Assembly (NCBI GenBank): GCA_002505765.1
Contig: DAVZ01000071.1
Coordinates: 13,505 to 77,504 of the forward strand
Direction: 5' to 3'
Source: Methanobacterium sp. UBA176
GTDB lineage: Archaea > Methanobacteriota > Methanobacteria > Methanobacteriales > Methanobacteriaceae
DNA: 64,000 nucleotides
Shown: positions 1 to 10,484 of the stretch, in pieces
How positions within the stretch are numbered: the first letter of the stretch is position 1
Layout of the letters: every line of letters begins with the position of its first letter
Translations under genes and position numbers: made by a program
Notes under the pieces: model-generated
What the model saw: the letters and a program-made list of their open reading frames with translations, nothing else
Database searches by the model: none
Told to the model about the DNA's origin: nothing

Positions 1-891
1 AAATTCTTCTTGTCCGATTATTGTAATTTCATCTTCTTTAACTTTAACTTCAGCACCCATTTCTTTGATAATATTTAATATTTGCTTATCGCCTTGTTTT
101 GAGTCTTCAAAGAGATTTTTTATCTTCACTTTCGATTCAAGTGCTGCTGCAGCTCCTATTATGTAAGAAGCAGATGAATAATCCCCTTCAATTGTATAAT
201 CCCTGGTTCTGTAGGTTTGTGGTTCTATATGGAAAGAGTTATTTTGCTTACTGTAATTTGGATGTACTCCAAACTTTTCCATAACGTCAACCGTCATATC
301 CACGTATGGTTTGGATATAAAATCTCCTTTAATAATGAGATCTACAGGATTTTCGGCATGAGGAGATGCTATAAGGATGGATGAGATGAATTGGGAACTT
401 ACATCCCCTTTGATTTGAGTCAAACCTCCTTTAAAACCACTTTTAATGCAAATTGGAGGTTTACCGTTTCCTCTTGTGGAAATAGCAGTAACAGAAAGCC
501 CTTTAAGTGCATCCAGTAAGTCCTGCATTGGTCTTGTTCTAAGGGAACTATCTCCAGTTAAGACAGTATATTGAGGAGCAAGAGATGCCACTGAAGTCAT
601 AATTCTTAGAGTTGTCCCTGAATTTTTAAGATTCAGAACATCTTCAGGGGTCTTTAGAGATCCCCCACTACCATGAACAATTAATTTGCCGTTCTCTTCT
701 TTGATTTTGCACCCTAAAGCTATACAAGCATCCTTTGATGCCAGTGTGTCTTCTGAAAGTAGCGGATCATTAAGGGTGGATTTTCCTTCAGCAAGGGTAG
801 CTATTATAATTGCTCTGTGGGTGTAACTTTTTGAAGGAGGTGCTTTAATTGTTCCCTCTATTAACTCTGTTTTTTGAATTTCAAGCTTCAT
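1..891 (-). CDS. aroA: 3-phosphoshikimate 1-carboxyvinyltransferase (EPSP synthase), 3' end cut by window edge
   Basis: My translation of the minus strand from the ATG at 891 is open to the window edge (297 codons; the family is about 420). It begins MKLEIQKTELIEG and contains the hallmark PPSKSYTHRA substrate loop, NSGTTLR, and GDVSSQFISS, all diagnostic of EPSP synthase. The enzyme condenses shikimate-3-phosphate and phosphoenolpyruvate in the cytosolic shikimate pathway to aromatic amino acids. The start lies 8 nt beyond the valS stop, so the two are almost certainly one transcription unit, valS first. Only the N-terminal two thirds is visible. No oddities seen. Confidence 0.95.
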   Translation of the reverse strand, partial: MKLEIQKTELIEGTIKAPPSKSYTHRAIIIATLAEGKSTLNDPLLSEDTLASKDACIALGCKIKEENGKLIVHGSGGSLKTPEDVLNLKNSGTTLRIMTSVASLAPQYTVLTGDSSLRTRPMQDLLDALKGLSVTAISTRGNGKPPICIKSGFKGGLTQIKGDVSSQFISSILIASPHAENPVDLIIKGDFISKPYVDMTVDVMEKFGVHPNYSKQNNSFHIEPQTYRTRDYTIEGDYSSASYIIGAAAALESKVKIKNLFEDSKQGDKQILNIIKEMGAEVKVKEDEITIIGQEEF

Positions 892-899
892 TAAATCAC

Positions 900-3572
900 T
901 TATATAATTATTTCCAGGATTACATCTAAATTTTGGGCATGAATTACTTCTACCTTTTCTCCTGTTTTTCCTACAACTTCTTTTTTGATTTGAACATGGT
1001 CCTCTGTAATTGTACAGCCATCAATAATTAATTTTCCTTCATTACTAAGGGTATCTGCGATATGGTCCATATCTGCCGATTGAAGATATTTAACAATTTT
1101 AGGTGCATCTCCCTTGAATTCAGGGCCTATCTTTGCCATTTGTGGAGTTATTTCAGTTATCTTCTCTTTTATATCAGGTTTTCCGGACAATACCTTTAAA
1201 TCGGAAATTCTCATTGTACCCTTAATATCTGCCCCCAAATTTTCTATTCCTTCAATTAAATTAGAATTTGAGGTATAAATATACAGGGATTTAATTGGGG
1301 AGTTTAATGAAATCTTGGAAGAAGATTTAAATCTCCTGATTTCCCCTATAAGCTCTACTCCCATGTTTCCAGTTTCTTCAGCATCAACGTTTATTAATTT
1401 TTTATCCACTTCTGGCCAGATTGTTTTATGGATACTTAAATCTTCTGGTGACATGTAATGGTAAATTTCATCTGCAAAGTGGGGAGTAATGGGAGCTAAA
1501 AGTTTTAATGCAGTTAATATAACTGTTTGGAGGGTGTACTGGGCAGCTTCTTTGGATTCTGCCAGATCTTCAGAATCGGTATACAGCCGGTATTTTACAG
1601 CTTCTATGTATTCATCGCAAAAATCATGCCATATAAAGGACTGAATTCTGTTTACTGCATTTGCAAAGTTATAGGATTGGAACGAATCAGTGATCTCATC
1701 GACTGTTCTGTTTAATTTTGAGATTATCCATTTATCCAGGGGTTTAAGGATCTCTATAATTTCTGACGGATTTCTAGTTGATTTAAACCCTTCAATATGC
1801 ATGTTTATAAATCGAAATGCATTCCAGAATTTTCTTAAGAATTTATAGCCGTATTTTACGTCTTTCCATGCAAAGGGAACGTCAGAACCAGGGACACTGT
1901 TTGCAGCCCACAATCTCAGGGCGTCAGCTCCGTAGTTTTCCAGAACATCTTCTGTTGAAATTACGTTTCCCCTTGATTTACTCATTTTATGACCGTCTTC
2001 TCCAAATACCATCCCATTTACAACTATTTCATCAAAAGGCCTTTTTCCGGTAAGAGCTTTACATCTAAGGATTGTATAAAACGCCCATGTACGTATAATG
2101 TCATGTCCTTGAGGTCTTAGTGATGTGGGATAATATTTCAGGTAATCTTCATCTGGCCAGCCAGTGATGGAAAGGGGGCTTATGGAACTGTCCATCCAGG
2201 TATCAAGAACGTCAGTTTCTCCTATAAATTCTCCATTACCGCATTCGCATTTTCCCCGGGGTTTATCCTTTGTAGGATCAACTGGGAGCATGTCTTCTGA
2301 AGCTATATGTACTTTTTCACATTCGCTGCAGTACCAGACAGGAACGGGGGTTGCAAAAATTCTCTGGCGTGAAATACACCAGTCCCAATCCATGGAACCG
2401 GTCCAGTTTAAAAGTCTTGTTTCCATATATTCTGGAGTCCAATTTATTTCGTCTGTGGTGCGTTTTACATCATCAATAAGGTCTTTAACTGCTACAAACC
2501 ACTGATTTTTAACCAGAATTTCTATGGGAGATTTACATCTCCAGCATAATCCAATGTTCTGCTCCACATTCTCCTGTTTTTTAAGGTAACCTTCTTTTTT
2601 GAGGTCTTCAATGATTTTTCTCTTGCATTCTTCAATTTTAAGACCGCAATAATCTCCAGAAACGTCCTGCATTATTCCCTGTTCATCTATAGCTTCAATT
2701 ATGTCAAGGCCATATTTATTTACCCACAAAACATCTGTTTTATCCCCAAATGTACATATCATAACAGCTCCAGTACCAAATTCTGGATTAACTTCTTTAT
2801 CTGTTATTACTTCAACTGAACGCCCGAAAAGAGGTACTTCCAGGCGTTTACCTGCAAGTTCCATGTATTTTTCATCTTCTGGATGTACCACAACAGCTAC
2901 ACATGCTGATAATAGCTCTGGTCTTGTTGTGGCTATTAAAACACCCTTTTCTCCATCTTCAGATGGAAACTCCAGATAGTAGAGGTAAGTTTCATTTTCA
3001 TGATATTCCACTTCTGCAAAGGCAATTGCAGTTTCGCACCTTGGACACCAGTTTACTGGGTGAATTCCTCTGTAAATGAGCCTTTCATTGTACATATTTA
3101 AAAATGAGAGTTGAGTTCTTTTCATGTATTCAGGGGTCATTGTAACGAATTCACTGGACCAGTCCTGTGAAAAACCAAGGGATATCATCTGGGCCTTCAT
3201 CTGCTTTATATTTTTACTGGTGAGGTCCACACACATCTTCCTGAATTCATTCCGCGGAACATCGCCTTTTTTGATGTTGTAAGTTTCCTCTACTTTGACT
3301 TCTGTTGGAAGCCCGTGACAATCCCATCCCTGTGGAAAAAGGACATCATAACCCTGCATTCTCTTAAATCTTGCAATCATGTCTATATATGCCCAGTTAA
3401 GGACATGTCCCATGTGGATGGATCCTGTTGGATATGGAGGGGGTGTATCTATTATATAATTTGGTTTGTTACCATCGCCTATAAACGTGAAAACATTGTT
3501 TTTTTCCCATTTACTTTGCCAATGACTTTCTTTTTTATGATCATAATCCTTTGGAATGTTATCTGGAGTCAT
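900..3572 (-). CDS. valS: Valyl-tRNA synthetase
   Basis: 890 aa, full length for an archaeal ValRS. It charges tRNA-Val with valine in the cytosol. The class I signature HIGH appears as HMGH (about residue 53, in [12 protein letters not shown]) and KMSKS is intact (KMSKSRGN, about residue 530). The CP1 editing insert is present, along with Cys pairs (CPRC, CWRC, CSEC and CECG) likely to bind zinc. The C-terminal anticodon-binding helical domain follows. The start is set by AAAGGAG 7 nt upstream of the ATG. It is followed after 8 nt by aroA. A TATA-like element lies about 70 bp upstream. Confidence 0.97.
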   Translation of the reverse strand: MTPDNIPKDYDHKKESHWQSKWEKNNVFTFIGDGNKPNYIIDTPPPYPTGSIHMGHVLNWAYIDMIARFKRMQGYDVLFPQGWDCHGLPTEVKVEETYNIKKGDVPRNEFRKMCVDLTSKNIKQMKAQMISLGFSQDWSSEFVTMTPEYMKRTQLSFLNMYNERLIYRGIHPVNWCPRCETAIAFAEVEYHENETYLYYLEFPSEDGEKGVLIATTRPELLSACVAVVVHPEDEKYMELAGKRLEVPLFGRSVEVITDKEVNPEFGTGAVMICTFGDKTDVLWVNKYGLDIIEAIDEQGIMQDVSGDYCGLKIEECKRKIIEDLKKEGYLKKQENVEQNIGLCWRCKSPIEILVKNQWFVAVKDLIDDVKRTTDEINWTPEYMETRLLNWTGSMDWDWCISRQRIFATPVPVWYCSECEKVHIASEDMLPVDPTKDKPRGKCECGNGEFIGETDVLDTWMDSSISPLSITGWPDEDYLKYYPTSLRPQGHDIIRTWAFYTILRCKALTGKRPFDEIVVNGMVFGEDGHKMSKSRGNVISTEDVLENYGADALRLWAANSVPGSDVPFAWKDVKYGYKFLRKFWNAFRFINMHIEGFKSTRNPSEIIEILKPLDKWIISKLNRTVDEITDSFQSYNFANAVNRIQSFIWHDFCDEYIEAVKYRLYTDSEDLAESKEAAQYTLQTVILTALKLLAPITPHFADEIYHYMSPEDLSIHKTIWPEVDKKLINVDAEETGNMGVELIGEIRRFKSSSKISLNSPIKSLYIYTSNSNLIEGIENLGADIKGTMRISDLKVLSGKPDIKEKITEITPQMAKIGPEFKGDAPKIVKYLQSADMDHIADTLSNEGKLIIDGCTITEDHVQIKKEVVGKTGEKVEVIHAQNLDVILEIII

Positions 3573-3638
3573 CTGTTTTCTCCTTTAAAATAAGTTAGAA
3601 TAATTTAATCTTTGATCTACTGATATATTGTTATTTGC

Positions 3639-3649
3639 ATTATATACTT
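3639..3649 (-). promoter_or_regulatory. Probable TATA box of valS-aroA
   Basis: On the minus strand the sequence AGTATATAATG lies about 70 bp upstream of the valS ATG. Archaeal initiation about 25 nt downstream would give a 5' leader of roughly 45 nt. Assigned by position and composition only, in an AT-rich background. Confidence 0.4.
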
Positions 3650-3655
3650 TTATGA

Positions 3656-4731
3656 TTAATCTCCTGGATAGAAATTTATAAGTATTTTAGACCTTATTTC
3701 AATGATTTATTATTTAATTATGTTGTCAGCATGTTTTTAAGCTCATTTAAAATAGAAAAAAGACTTATTTAGATTGAAGTTATGTTTCATTGGAATAATA
3801 ATATAAAAATAGCCAAATTTATTTTTATGGGAGTACTTAATGAAGTTATGAGGGATCAATGAGCACCCCCACAACTTCAAGCACGTCCTAGCAGTGGTGT
3901 AGAGATTTGAGGAATATAAGATGTCCTCAAACTTCAGGTATATTATATTTCAGTAATAGTATTAATATATTTCGTATTAATTCTTTCCTATGTACTTATA
4001 TATATGATAATTAAACATGATGATTTAAGCATTATACTAAAGAGTTTAATGATATTCTAATCTTTATTAAGTTTTAAAAAGCATTATAATTTTATATTAC
4101 TAATTTAAATTTTATATAATTGTTTATTTTATCCCTATTATTTAAATGGTGATTTTTAATTTAATATGGTATTATTTCATATTAGATTCATACAAAAAAA
4201 TATTAAAAATTGTTTTTTAGGGAAATATGAGCTTTAAATTTTATAATAATGGGATTAAATCAAATTTTATGCTATTAAACTTTCAAAATATAACTATTTT
4301 GTATTATATAATTCTTAAAGCATTCTAAATTAATTTTATATTTTTAATATTGCTTTGAAATCTATAAAAAATTTAATGATTGAATATTTGTTTCGTTAAT
4401 TTAATAATAAAAATAACTTTTCTCATTAAATTTATATATATAATTTAAAGATGTTCAGCTAATTTATTAACTATTTAAAGATGAATAATGGTTATATAAA
4501 ATTTTCCATTTTATATTTTTAGCATAATATAAATAGTCAATACTTACAAATTAATACTCATTGGGAGGCATATTATAAAAGGCATAAAGGTGTACTGGAT
4601 GTCAAAAAAGGATTAAATATCCGGATATTCATTTTTACACTCTATTTATATGATATCATGAATTTATGACAGTTAGGTATCTGCATATGCTGAAATGGTA
4701 TAGTATGTAAATACATTCATGGAGATAATGT
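3656..4731. other. AT-rich intergenic region with two hairpins
   Basis: No credible protein gene. Most is very AT-rich, but 3841-3950 is richer in G+C and holds two hairpins. One has arms 3841-3854 (TGAAGTTATGAGGG) and 3866-3879 (CCCCCACAACTTCA), with two mismatches. The other has perfect 8-bp arms TTTGAGGA 3906-3913 and TCCTCAAA 3924-3931. The first arm resembles the hairpin at 6220-6255 beyond the kinase. A leader-like string GGCATAAAGGTG at 4581-4592 precedes a five-codon ORF (4599-4616), possibly a relic of an adhesin gene start. Confidence 0.6.
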
Positions 4732-6006
4732 ATGAACAAAGCTGATAAGATCTATGATATTACTGAAAAGTTACTGCATGAGGTCAATGGAGAAGGCGTC
4801 ATAAGTGAAAATATTATCAGGTTAGTCAGTGAACTAAGAATCCACCAATCAAAGCTGGAAATGCAAAATAAGGAGCTTCAGAAAGCCCAGTTAAGCTTAA
4901 ATAAATCAAGGAGGAAATATATCGATCTCTATAATTTCTCACCAGTTGGACTATTCACCTTAAACAAGGAATTGATAATTACCGATGTTAATGTGGAGGG
5001 TATCCTGCTCCTTGGAAGGGGCAAGTCAAAAATAATTAACAGGTCTTTTGTCAATTTTATTACTGAAAATTTTCAGATTAAATTTTCAAGATGTATGAAA
5101 AGAACTTTAGAAACAATGGAAAACCAGAATTGTGAAATTGAATTTATAAAGGGAGATAGCACTTATTTACACGCCAACATAAAATCAAGAATAATAATCG
5201 ATGAAAATGGAGACTTCAACGGATTTCAAATAGCCGTAAATGACATTTCAGTGGATAGAGTGGTGGAAGCTTTAAAAGACAGTGAAAAACGTCTTAAAGA
5301 TGCTGTTGAAGAACTTGAAATCTTTAACGCTGAATTACAGAACTATTCTTTCATTACAAGCCATGATCTTCAGGAACCACTGCGTACCATGGCCAGTTAT
5401 GCTGGACTTCTTAAAAAAAGATATAAAGGCAGGATTGATGATGATGCCGATGATTTCATAGAGTACATAGTAGGTGGGGCATCCAGAATGCAGCGTATGA
5501 TAATTGGACTGCACAATTATTCTAATGTGGGAAATAAGACCGCTGACTTGGAATATTTCAGCGCTGAAGATGCTCTTAATACTTCCCTATCCAATTTAAT
5601 GTATAAAATTAAAAAATATCATGCTCATGTGACTAATGATCCTCTACCTGTAATCTATGGCAATAAAGAAGATATAACAACAGTATTCCAGAATTTAATT
5701 GATAACGCTTTAAAGTTCCGTAAAAAAGTCTTTTCACCCAGAATACATATTTCAGTCCAGCAGGATGATGATGAATATGTTTTTTCTGTTAAGGACAATG
5801 GCATTGGAATCGAGGAACAGTACTATGGTAAAATATTTGAAATTTTTAAGAGATTGCATCCAATCGGAAAATATCAGGGAGTGGGAATTGGCCTTGCCAT
5901 TGCAAAACGAATTATAAACATTTACGGCGGATATATATGGGTGGAATCTAAAGTAGGGGTTGGATCCACCTTTTATTTCACAGTAAAAATTACTGAAAAA
6001 CAATAA
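4732..6006 (+). CDS. Soluble PAS-domain sensor histidine kinase
   Basis: 424 aa, no membrane segment, so a cytosolic sensor. An N-terminal coiled coil (about 25-60) leads into a PAS domain (about 50-175, FSPVGLFTLNKE at its start). A second coiled coil and a HisKA domain follow, with the phosphoacceptor His211 in SHDLQEPLR. The HATPase domain has the N box (FQNLIDNALK), the G1 box DNGIGI, the F box and the G2 box GVGIGLAIAK. All catalytic boxes are intact. The H-box type resembles phytochrome-associated kinases whose partners are Rcp1-like receivers, and such a receiver is encoded at 7260. GGAGAT upstream of the ATG decides the start. The signal is unknown. Confidence 0.9.
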   Translation: MNKADKIYDITEKLLHEVNGEGVISENIIRLVSELRIHQSKLEMQNKELQKAQLSLNKSRRKYIDLYNFSPVGLFTLNKELIITDVNVEGILLLGRGKSKIINRSFVNFITENFQIKFSRCMKRTLETMENQNCEIEFIKGDSTYLHANIKSRIIIDENGDFNGFQIAVNDISVDRVVEALKDSEKRLKDAVEELEIFNAELQNYSFITSHDLQEPLRTMASYAGLLKKRYKGRIDDDADDFIEYIVGGASRMQRMIIGLHNYSNVGNKTADLEYFSAEDALNTSLSNLMYKIKKYHAHVTNDPLPVIYGNKEDITTVFQNLIDNALKFRKKVFSPRIHISVQQDDDEYVFSVKDNGIGIEEQYYGKIFEIFKRLHPIGKYQGVGIGLAIAKRIINIYGGYIWVESKVGVGSTFYFTVKITEKQ

Positions 6007-6878
6007 ATCTTTATTTTTTTAAGTTTAATTAACATTTAAAAATAAATATCAATCCATATTGGGTTTAAAAGCTAAAAAAAAGTTGTGAGGATGGTAAATG
6101 GCCCTAATATGATGATTTTCCCCACAACTTTAATTTAGTCATAGTATATGTATTGAAATCCCCTATGTAATGGATATTATACTCTACTATAACTCAAGGT
6201 ATATCTATAGTATTGGAGGGAAGTTATGAGTATTCCCCGATTTTCTCATAACTTCAAATATTTATTTATGTGTAATAGTTTATAAACTTTTCGTATTAAT
6301 ATTTCTTTTTGTATTCTGGAATTTTTAACCTATATAATGATTCTTAATTTAAATATTAAAACCAAATAACATATCTAATAACTAATAATCTGTTATAAAT
6401 TGCTATATTGATATTTTAAATTTACATATTACATATGGTATGTTAATATTCACTATTTTCCATAAAATACGGGTTTAAATTTCTCAATACATAAAAGGGG
6501 AAAAATAATATTAAATAAATTGGGGATAAAATTTTGCAGAAATTCATCTATAATAAATAAAATACTTTATTTTGCATCATGATTTAAATGGGTGTATTAA
6601 TTTAGAGTTTAGGACGAAATCGGACCATTTATAAATTTAAAATTAATCGTTTGTACTGAAAAATTTATTAGAAGTGTACTTAAAGCAGTTAAGTAGAAAA
6701 TTTGGGAGAATATTATGGGGACTTATTGAAATTTAACTTCAGAAAAATTTACTAATAATGAGTTCAATAATAAATTCTATAATTTATAGAAAAAATTATT
6801 CCTTAATAAGTATAATTAAAAGAAATATTTTGGAAATATTGATCAATAAAAATTATTTCGTTAATAATGGTGATATTG
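6007..6878. other. Intergenic region with two hairpins
   Basis: No gene seen. Two strong inverted repeats follow the kinase. One has perfect 9-bp arms 6079-6087 (AAAGTTGTG) and 6123-6131 (CACAACTTT), with a 35-nt loop. The other has perfect 11-bp arms 6220-6230 (GAAGTTATGAG) and 6245-6255 (CTCATAACTTC), with a 14-nt loop. Their arms resemble each other and the hairpin at 3841. They could be terminators, protein-binding sites or small RNAs. The rest is AT-rich and featureless. Confidence 0.6.
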
Positions 6879-7241
6879 ATGGAAATTTTATGGTTCTATA
6901 TAGCTGTAGTGCTTGCTATAAGCGATGAAGTACACAGTAAGATAATGTGGAATATCTTCGCTGATTTTTACATACTTCTAGCAGGGATAATTAAAAGGAA
7001 CGTGGTTTCCAATATAAGGCTCTGGGTCATTCATGAAGCAATTGAAGCAGGATTTCACTTTATAGTTCTTTCAATAGTGTTTTTATCCCTTGAAATAGGT
7101 ATACTGGCAGCTTTAATTCATATGATAGTGGATCTTTACCATGAACTTGCAGGACTAAAAATGACTCACCTGCAGCATAGAGCACTGCATTTTACTGCAG
7201 AATCCATATTTTTCATAGTCATTTTAGCAATAACAATTTAA
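6879..7241 (+). CDS. Small membrane protein of unknown function
   Basis: 120 aa. I place the start at the ATG of [11 protein letters not shown] because GGTGA lies 5 nt upstream; an in-frame ATG 12 nt earlier lacks a site. There are three or four hydrophobic segments (about 1-15, 55-90, 105-120). The protein contains several histidines in or near the membrane ([31 protein letters not shown]), which suggests metal or heme binding, but I recognise no family. It lies 18 nt before the receiver gene and is probably co-transcribed with it, so a link to signalling is possible. Confidence 0.75.
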   Translation: MEILWFYIAVVLAISDEVHSKIMWNIFADFYILLAGIIKRNVVSNIRLWVIHEAIEAGFHFIVLSIVFLSLEIGILAALIHMIVDLYHELAGLKMTHLQHRALHFTAESIFFIVILAITI

Positions 7242-7259
7242 TGTTAGGGGGGGGTATCT

Positions 7260-7694
7260 ATGGCAGATCCAATAAATATTTTATTGGTAGAGGATAATCC
7301 TGCCGATATTCGTTTAATTAAAGAGGTTTTTAAAGATACAAATTTGAATAATGAAATATTTGTGGTCAATGATGGAGTAGAAGCTATTAATTTTTTAAAT
7401 AGGAGGGATAAATTTTCAAATGTATTCAGGCCACATTTGATTTTATTAGATCTGAATTTGCCTCGAAAAGACGGTCGTGAAGTTTTAAAAGAGATAAAAG
7501 AAAATGATGACTTCAAATGTATTCCCATAGTGGTTTTAACAACTTCAAGTTCAATGGAGGACATTGTTAAAGCCTACTGTAATCAAGCAAACTGTTATGT
7601 TACAAAACCAGTTGATTTTGACCGCTTTCATAATGTTATTAAATCCATTGAATATTTCTGGCTTAGAACGATAAAATTACCCAAAATATATTAG
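7260..7694 (+). CDS. Single-domain response regulator, Rcp1/CheY-like
   Basis: 144 aa, one receiver domain and nothing else. The acidic pocket is E11-D12, the phosphoacceptor Asp64 (LILLDLNLPRKDG), the switch Thr94/Thr95 and Lys116 (TKP). All are intact. The extended loop after the first helix and the ending EYFWL are typical of Rcp1-like receivers that serve PAS/phytochrome-type kinases, so the kinase at 4732 is the obvious partner. A run of seven G's (7248-7254) ahead of the ATG supplies the ribosome binding site. With no output domain, it must act by protein contact, possibly on the following protein. Confidence 0.92.
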   Translation: MADPINILLVEDNPADIRLIKEVFKDTNLNNEIFVVNDGVEAINFLNRRDKFSNVFRPHLILLDLNLPRKDGREVLKEIKENDDFKCIPIVVLTTSSSMEDIVKAYCNQANCYVTKPVDFDRFHNVIKSIEYFWLRTIKLPKIY

Positions 7695-7735
7695 GAGGGG
7701 TGATTTCAGAGTAAAAATGTTTTTGGAGCTTCAAT

Positions 7736-8803
7736 ATGGAAGAAAAGCTTATTAAAGTTTTAATAATTGAAGATAATTTCCATGATTTTAGAATTATAGA
7801 GGAAATGCTTAAGGAAATTAAAAATCCAGTATTTGAACTGTACCATTCCCAGACCCTTGATGAAGGTTTGAAATCTTTAGTTAAAAATGAATTTGACATT
7901 ATGCTTCTTGATTTGAATCTTCCAGATAGTGTGGGACTGGATACATTTGCAAGTGTCTATGATCAGGCCCCAGAAATCCCGGTTATAATATTAACAGGTT
8001 TTGACGATGAAGATCTGGCTATAACTGCAGTAAGAGAAGGTGCACAGGATTATATGGTCAAGGGACAGGTAAACAGTCTTCTTCTTTCCAGATCGATTTC
8101 CTATGCAATTGAACGCAAGCTCATTGAAGATGAATTGATACGTCATAGGTACTACCTGAATGAACTGGTTGAACAGAGAACTGAAGAGCTTGAAAATCTG
8201 AATTTAAGCCTTCAAGAAGAAATTCAAGAAAAAGAGATACTCATTGAAGAGATTTACAGACGTATTCAATTTACATTGAAGTTAATATCAGGGATCATAG
8301 GTATGGATCAATCCATGATTAAGGATGATGAAATTTACCATCTTCATATTAAAAATCAAACCCGTGTAAACGTGATAACACTGCTTCATGACATACTGGA
8401 GCAATCAGAGGATTTTGCAGTGATCAACTTCGACAAATTCACAACAGATCTTATAAACTATTTATCTGACATATATGTAATAGATAAAAAGAAACTTCAA
8501 GTCAATATGAATATGCAAGTGGTTTTAATGGATATAAACACTTCTATTCCCTTAGGATTAATTCTAAATGAACTACTATCTGAAAAGTTAAAAAATAACT
8601 CATCCATGATAAATATTGGTTTAAAATTGGATGAAAACGAGGTTTTTAAACTTTCCCTAAATTACGATGGATTTTCTGACGATGCTGAATTAAAAACACC
8701 TGAATTAAGATTTATTCGTACTATACTGGAGCAACTGGGTGGCTCTGTAGATTTCACCAAAAATGGGGACATAATTATTAGTTTAAAGGAAACTAAAATT
8801 TAA
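7736..8803 (+). CDS. Receiver domain fused to a degenerate HisKA_2-type histidine kinase
   Basis: 355 aa. Residues 5-125 form a complete receiver with E12-D13, Asp59, Thr87 and Lys109. A coiled coil (about 127-172) follows, then a dimerisation domain of the HisKA_2 family. In that family the motif is normally EIHHRVKNNLQ; here it reads EIYRRIQFTLK, so Tyr174 and Arg175 replace the histidines. The ATPase-like part keeps the start of the N box (LGLILNELL) but has Glu-Lys where the Mg-binding Asn should be, and the G1 box is gone. It cannot be an ordinary kinase and is probably an allosteric effector. GGAG 7 nt upstream sets the start. Confidence 0.88.
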   Translation: MEEKLIKVLIIEDNFHDFRIIEEMLKEIKNPVFELYHSQTLDEGLKSLVKNEFDIMLLDLNLPDSVGLDTFASVYDQAPEIPVIILTGFDDEDLAITAVREGAQDYMVKGQVNSLLLSRSISYAIERKLIEDELIRHRYYLNELVEQRTEELENLNLSLQEEIQEKEILIEEIYRRIQFTLKLISGIIGMDQSMIKDDEIYHLHIKNQTRVNVITLLHDILEQSEDFAVINFDKFTTDLINYLSDIYVIDKKKLQVNMNMQVVLMDINTSIPLGLILNELLSEKLKNNSSMINIGLKLDENEVFKLSLNYDGFSDDAELKTPELRFIRTILEQLGGSVDFTKNGDIIISLKETKI

Positions 8804-9323
8804 TTTTATTTGTTGGATAAGAATGAACATAAAAATTAATCATTTTTAGAGAATGCCCTGGAAAAATCCTCTAAGTTACACTGCTATAGATCGCTTTTTT
8901 TTGGTTTTTAATCTTTTTCAGTTATACCATCAAGGCTTTTTATATATGGACATTCTCCCGTACTTTATTTTGGTTTTCAAGACATATATATTTTACTATA
9001 TTTATATAAATAAGTATTATTAATTGATGGTCAGGGTTCTCTAAATTTAATATTAAACATTAAAGCATTATAAAACCTTTTTTAAATAAATAGGATTATT
9101 ATATTATTTTAAATGATAATTGTCAATGAATAAAACATTTTAGAGCTGAATTCTAAATAATCGGCACTTACAGCAAGAATCCAGTATTGCGGTTATCAAA
9201 TTAGAAGCAATAGAAATAACCAAATATCTCTTTATAAACCCTTATTAATAAGAGCATTATAAGAAGACTTTCAACTAATAACTATAAACTCAATTAAATA
9301 ATGTTTTCTTTAACAAATTAATG

Positions 9324-9351
9324 TACCCCCAGGTTTCAAGAGGTGGGGGTA
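9324..9351. other. C-rich/G-rich perfect hairpin
   Basis: Perfect 8-bp arms TACCCCCA and TGGGGGTA with a 12-nt loop in otherwise AT-rich DNA. Stable enough to be a structured RNA or a protein site. No U-run follows directly, so a classic terminator is not indicated. Confidence 0.5.
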
Positions 9352-10174
9352 AAGAATTGTAAGCAGTGAATAAAGAAAAGGTTTAGAGGATTCTTTTAAA
9401 TGAAATAAGAAAAATATAAAATTCTACAATTGCAGTTATTAAAGGTAATAAGCAATCTTAATTAATTCAATGTTATTTTTCTTCTAAGATCATCATAACA
9501 ATTACAATAATGGCCAGTAAGGAATAATGAATTACCAGGGGACGATGATCTATTTTTTGAAGGTTCTGGCAAGACACTCTGGTTCTGTATAGGCTCTTTC
9601 AAGGTAGAACCCATCAAAATATAATAAATTACTTTAGATTTATTAGTATCCATTTCATTGTGTTTTATGGAGTTATCTGGAGTTCTGTAATGTCTTTATC
9701 ATGTGGATTATTCATTCTAACATTTCAGTAGCAACCTTCAAGATTTAAATCAGATTTAATTAGGTTAGAGTTGTTGTTAAAGACGTTTGAATCCATCCAA
9801 GTTTTTTCAATCTATTTTTCATTGAAATCCGATTTATTAAGGACATATATAAGAACCTGTGCTTAATTTATAAAAGTGAATTCACTGGAGTTAAAGATTT
9901 TAATGGATGGTGGGATTATCAGGGGCTAAAAAACTTAATCATGGTAATCATCGTTATTGGATATATTTTTGGTGCGTTTCTACATTTTTCATCCTGAGGT
10001 CTATTACATCAGCAAAAGCAGCAGTTAAGAATTAAAAAACGAAATGGAGATTATAGAAAATAAGCATCTTATTCATGGGTATATATTAAATTTAATTGTT
10101 TATAAATATCAAAATGATTTAATAACCTAAAATTTTATTTATCTGATAAAATATTAGAAGTAGTATTTTTGGAA

Positions 10175-10242
10175 AGGCATAAAGGAGGTGAAAAGAATGA
10201 ATGAAGAACAATCAGAAATTTAATTCATGTAACTTTTCACCT
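10175..10242. other. Orphan adhesin-type leader with truncated ORF and inverted repeat
   Basis: The 20-nt string AGGCATAAAGGAGGTGAAAA (10175-10194) is identical to the leader of the Ig-repeat adhesin gene at 25830-25849, but here the ATG at 10197 opens only 8 codons (MNEEQSEI). The ribosome binding site AGGTGAAAAG (10186-10195) is repeated inverted at 10233-10242 (CTTTTCACCT). On the minus strand that second copy also stands before an ATG that opens two codons. This looks like the fused 5' ends of two convergent lost genes. A transcript would fold so that the ribosome binding site is hidden. Confidence 0.5.
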
Positions 10243-10304
10243 AGACTAGATAAGTCCTACTATACACTTGTTATCACATTGATATAGGTTTTTCCTGGAT
10301 TAAA

Positions 10305-10320
10305 TGTGACAAATTTCACA
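10305..10320. promoter_or_regulatory. Palindrome TGTGA-CAAATT-TCACA
   Basis: A perfect 5-bp inverted repeat with a 6-nt spacer, matching the sites before the large adhesin and the ABC exporter near 61.5-62 kb. It lies about 65-80 bp upstream of the minus-strand relic start at about 10230, the same arrangement as at the adhesin, which supports the view that a surface-protein gene was lost here. Confidence 0.45.
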
Positions 10321-10484
10321 TAATTTAAAATTAGAACATTATTAGTAACATAAATATGTATTCAAAGTTAATAACTTATTAAGAATATTTGTAAGCATTA
10401 TATTTCTATAGTTTAATAATAATAACTAATCATATATATTTTTTTGCAAATTGGAGGTTTTTAATACTTATAATGTGAATATTA

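Larger units (their letters stand above)
8804..10484. other. Gene desert with hairpins and adhesin-gene relics
   Basis: About 1.7 kb without a convincing gene. It holds a GC-rich perfect hairpin (arms 9324-9331 TACCCCCA and 9344-9351 TGGGGGTA). There is also an open frame without a start that ends at about 9996 and encodes a C-terminal hydrophobic stretch (IMVIIVIGYIFGAFLHF), possibly a gene remnant. The orphan leader at 10175 and the palindrome at 10305 are listed separately. Confidence 0.6.

Noticed and set aside
3841..3950. tRNA or other known stable RNA gene
   Set aside because: Slightly GC-richer than its surroundings but lacks a cloverleaf and the GGTTC-type arm. No tRNA or rRNA was recognised anywhere in the window.
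9462..9653. 63-codon minus-strand ORF
   Set aside because: No ribosome binding site, no recognisable domain, and uneven composition in a region of relics.
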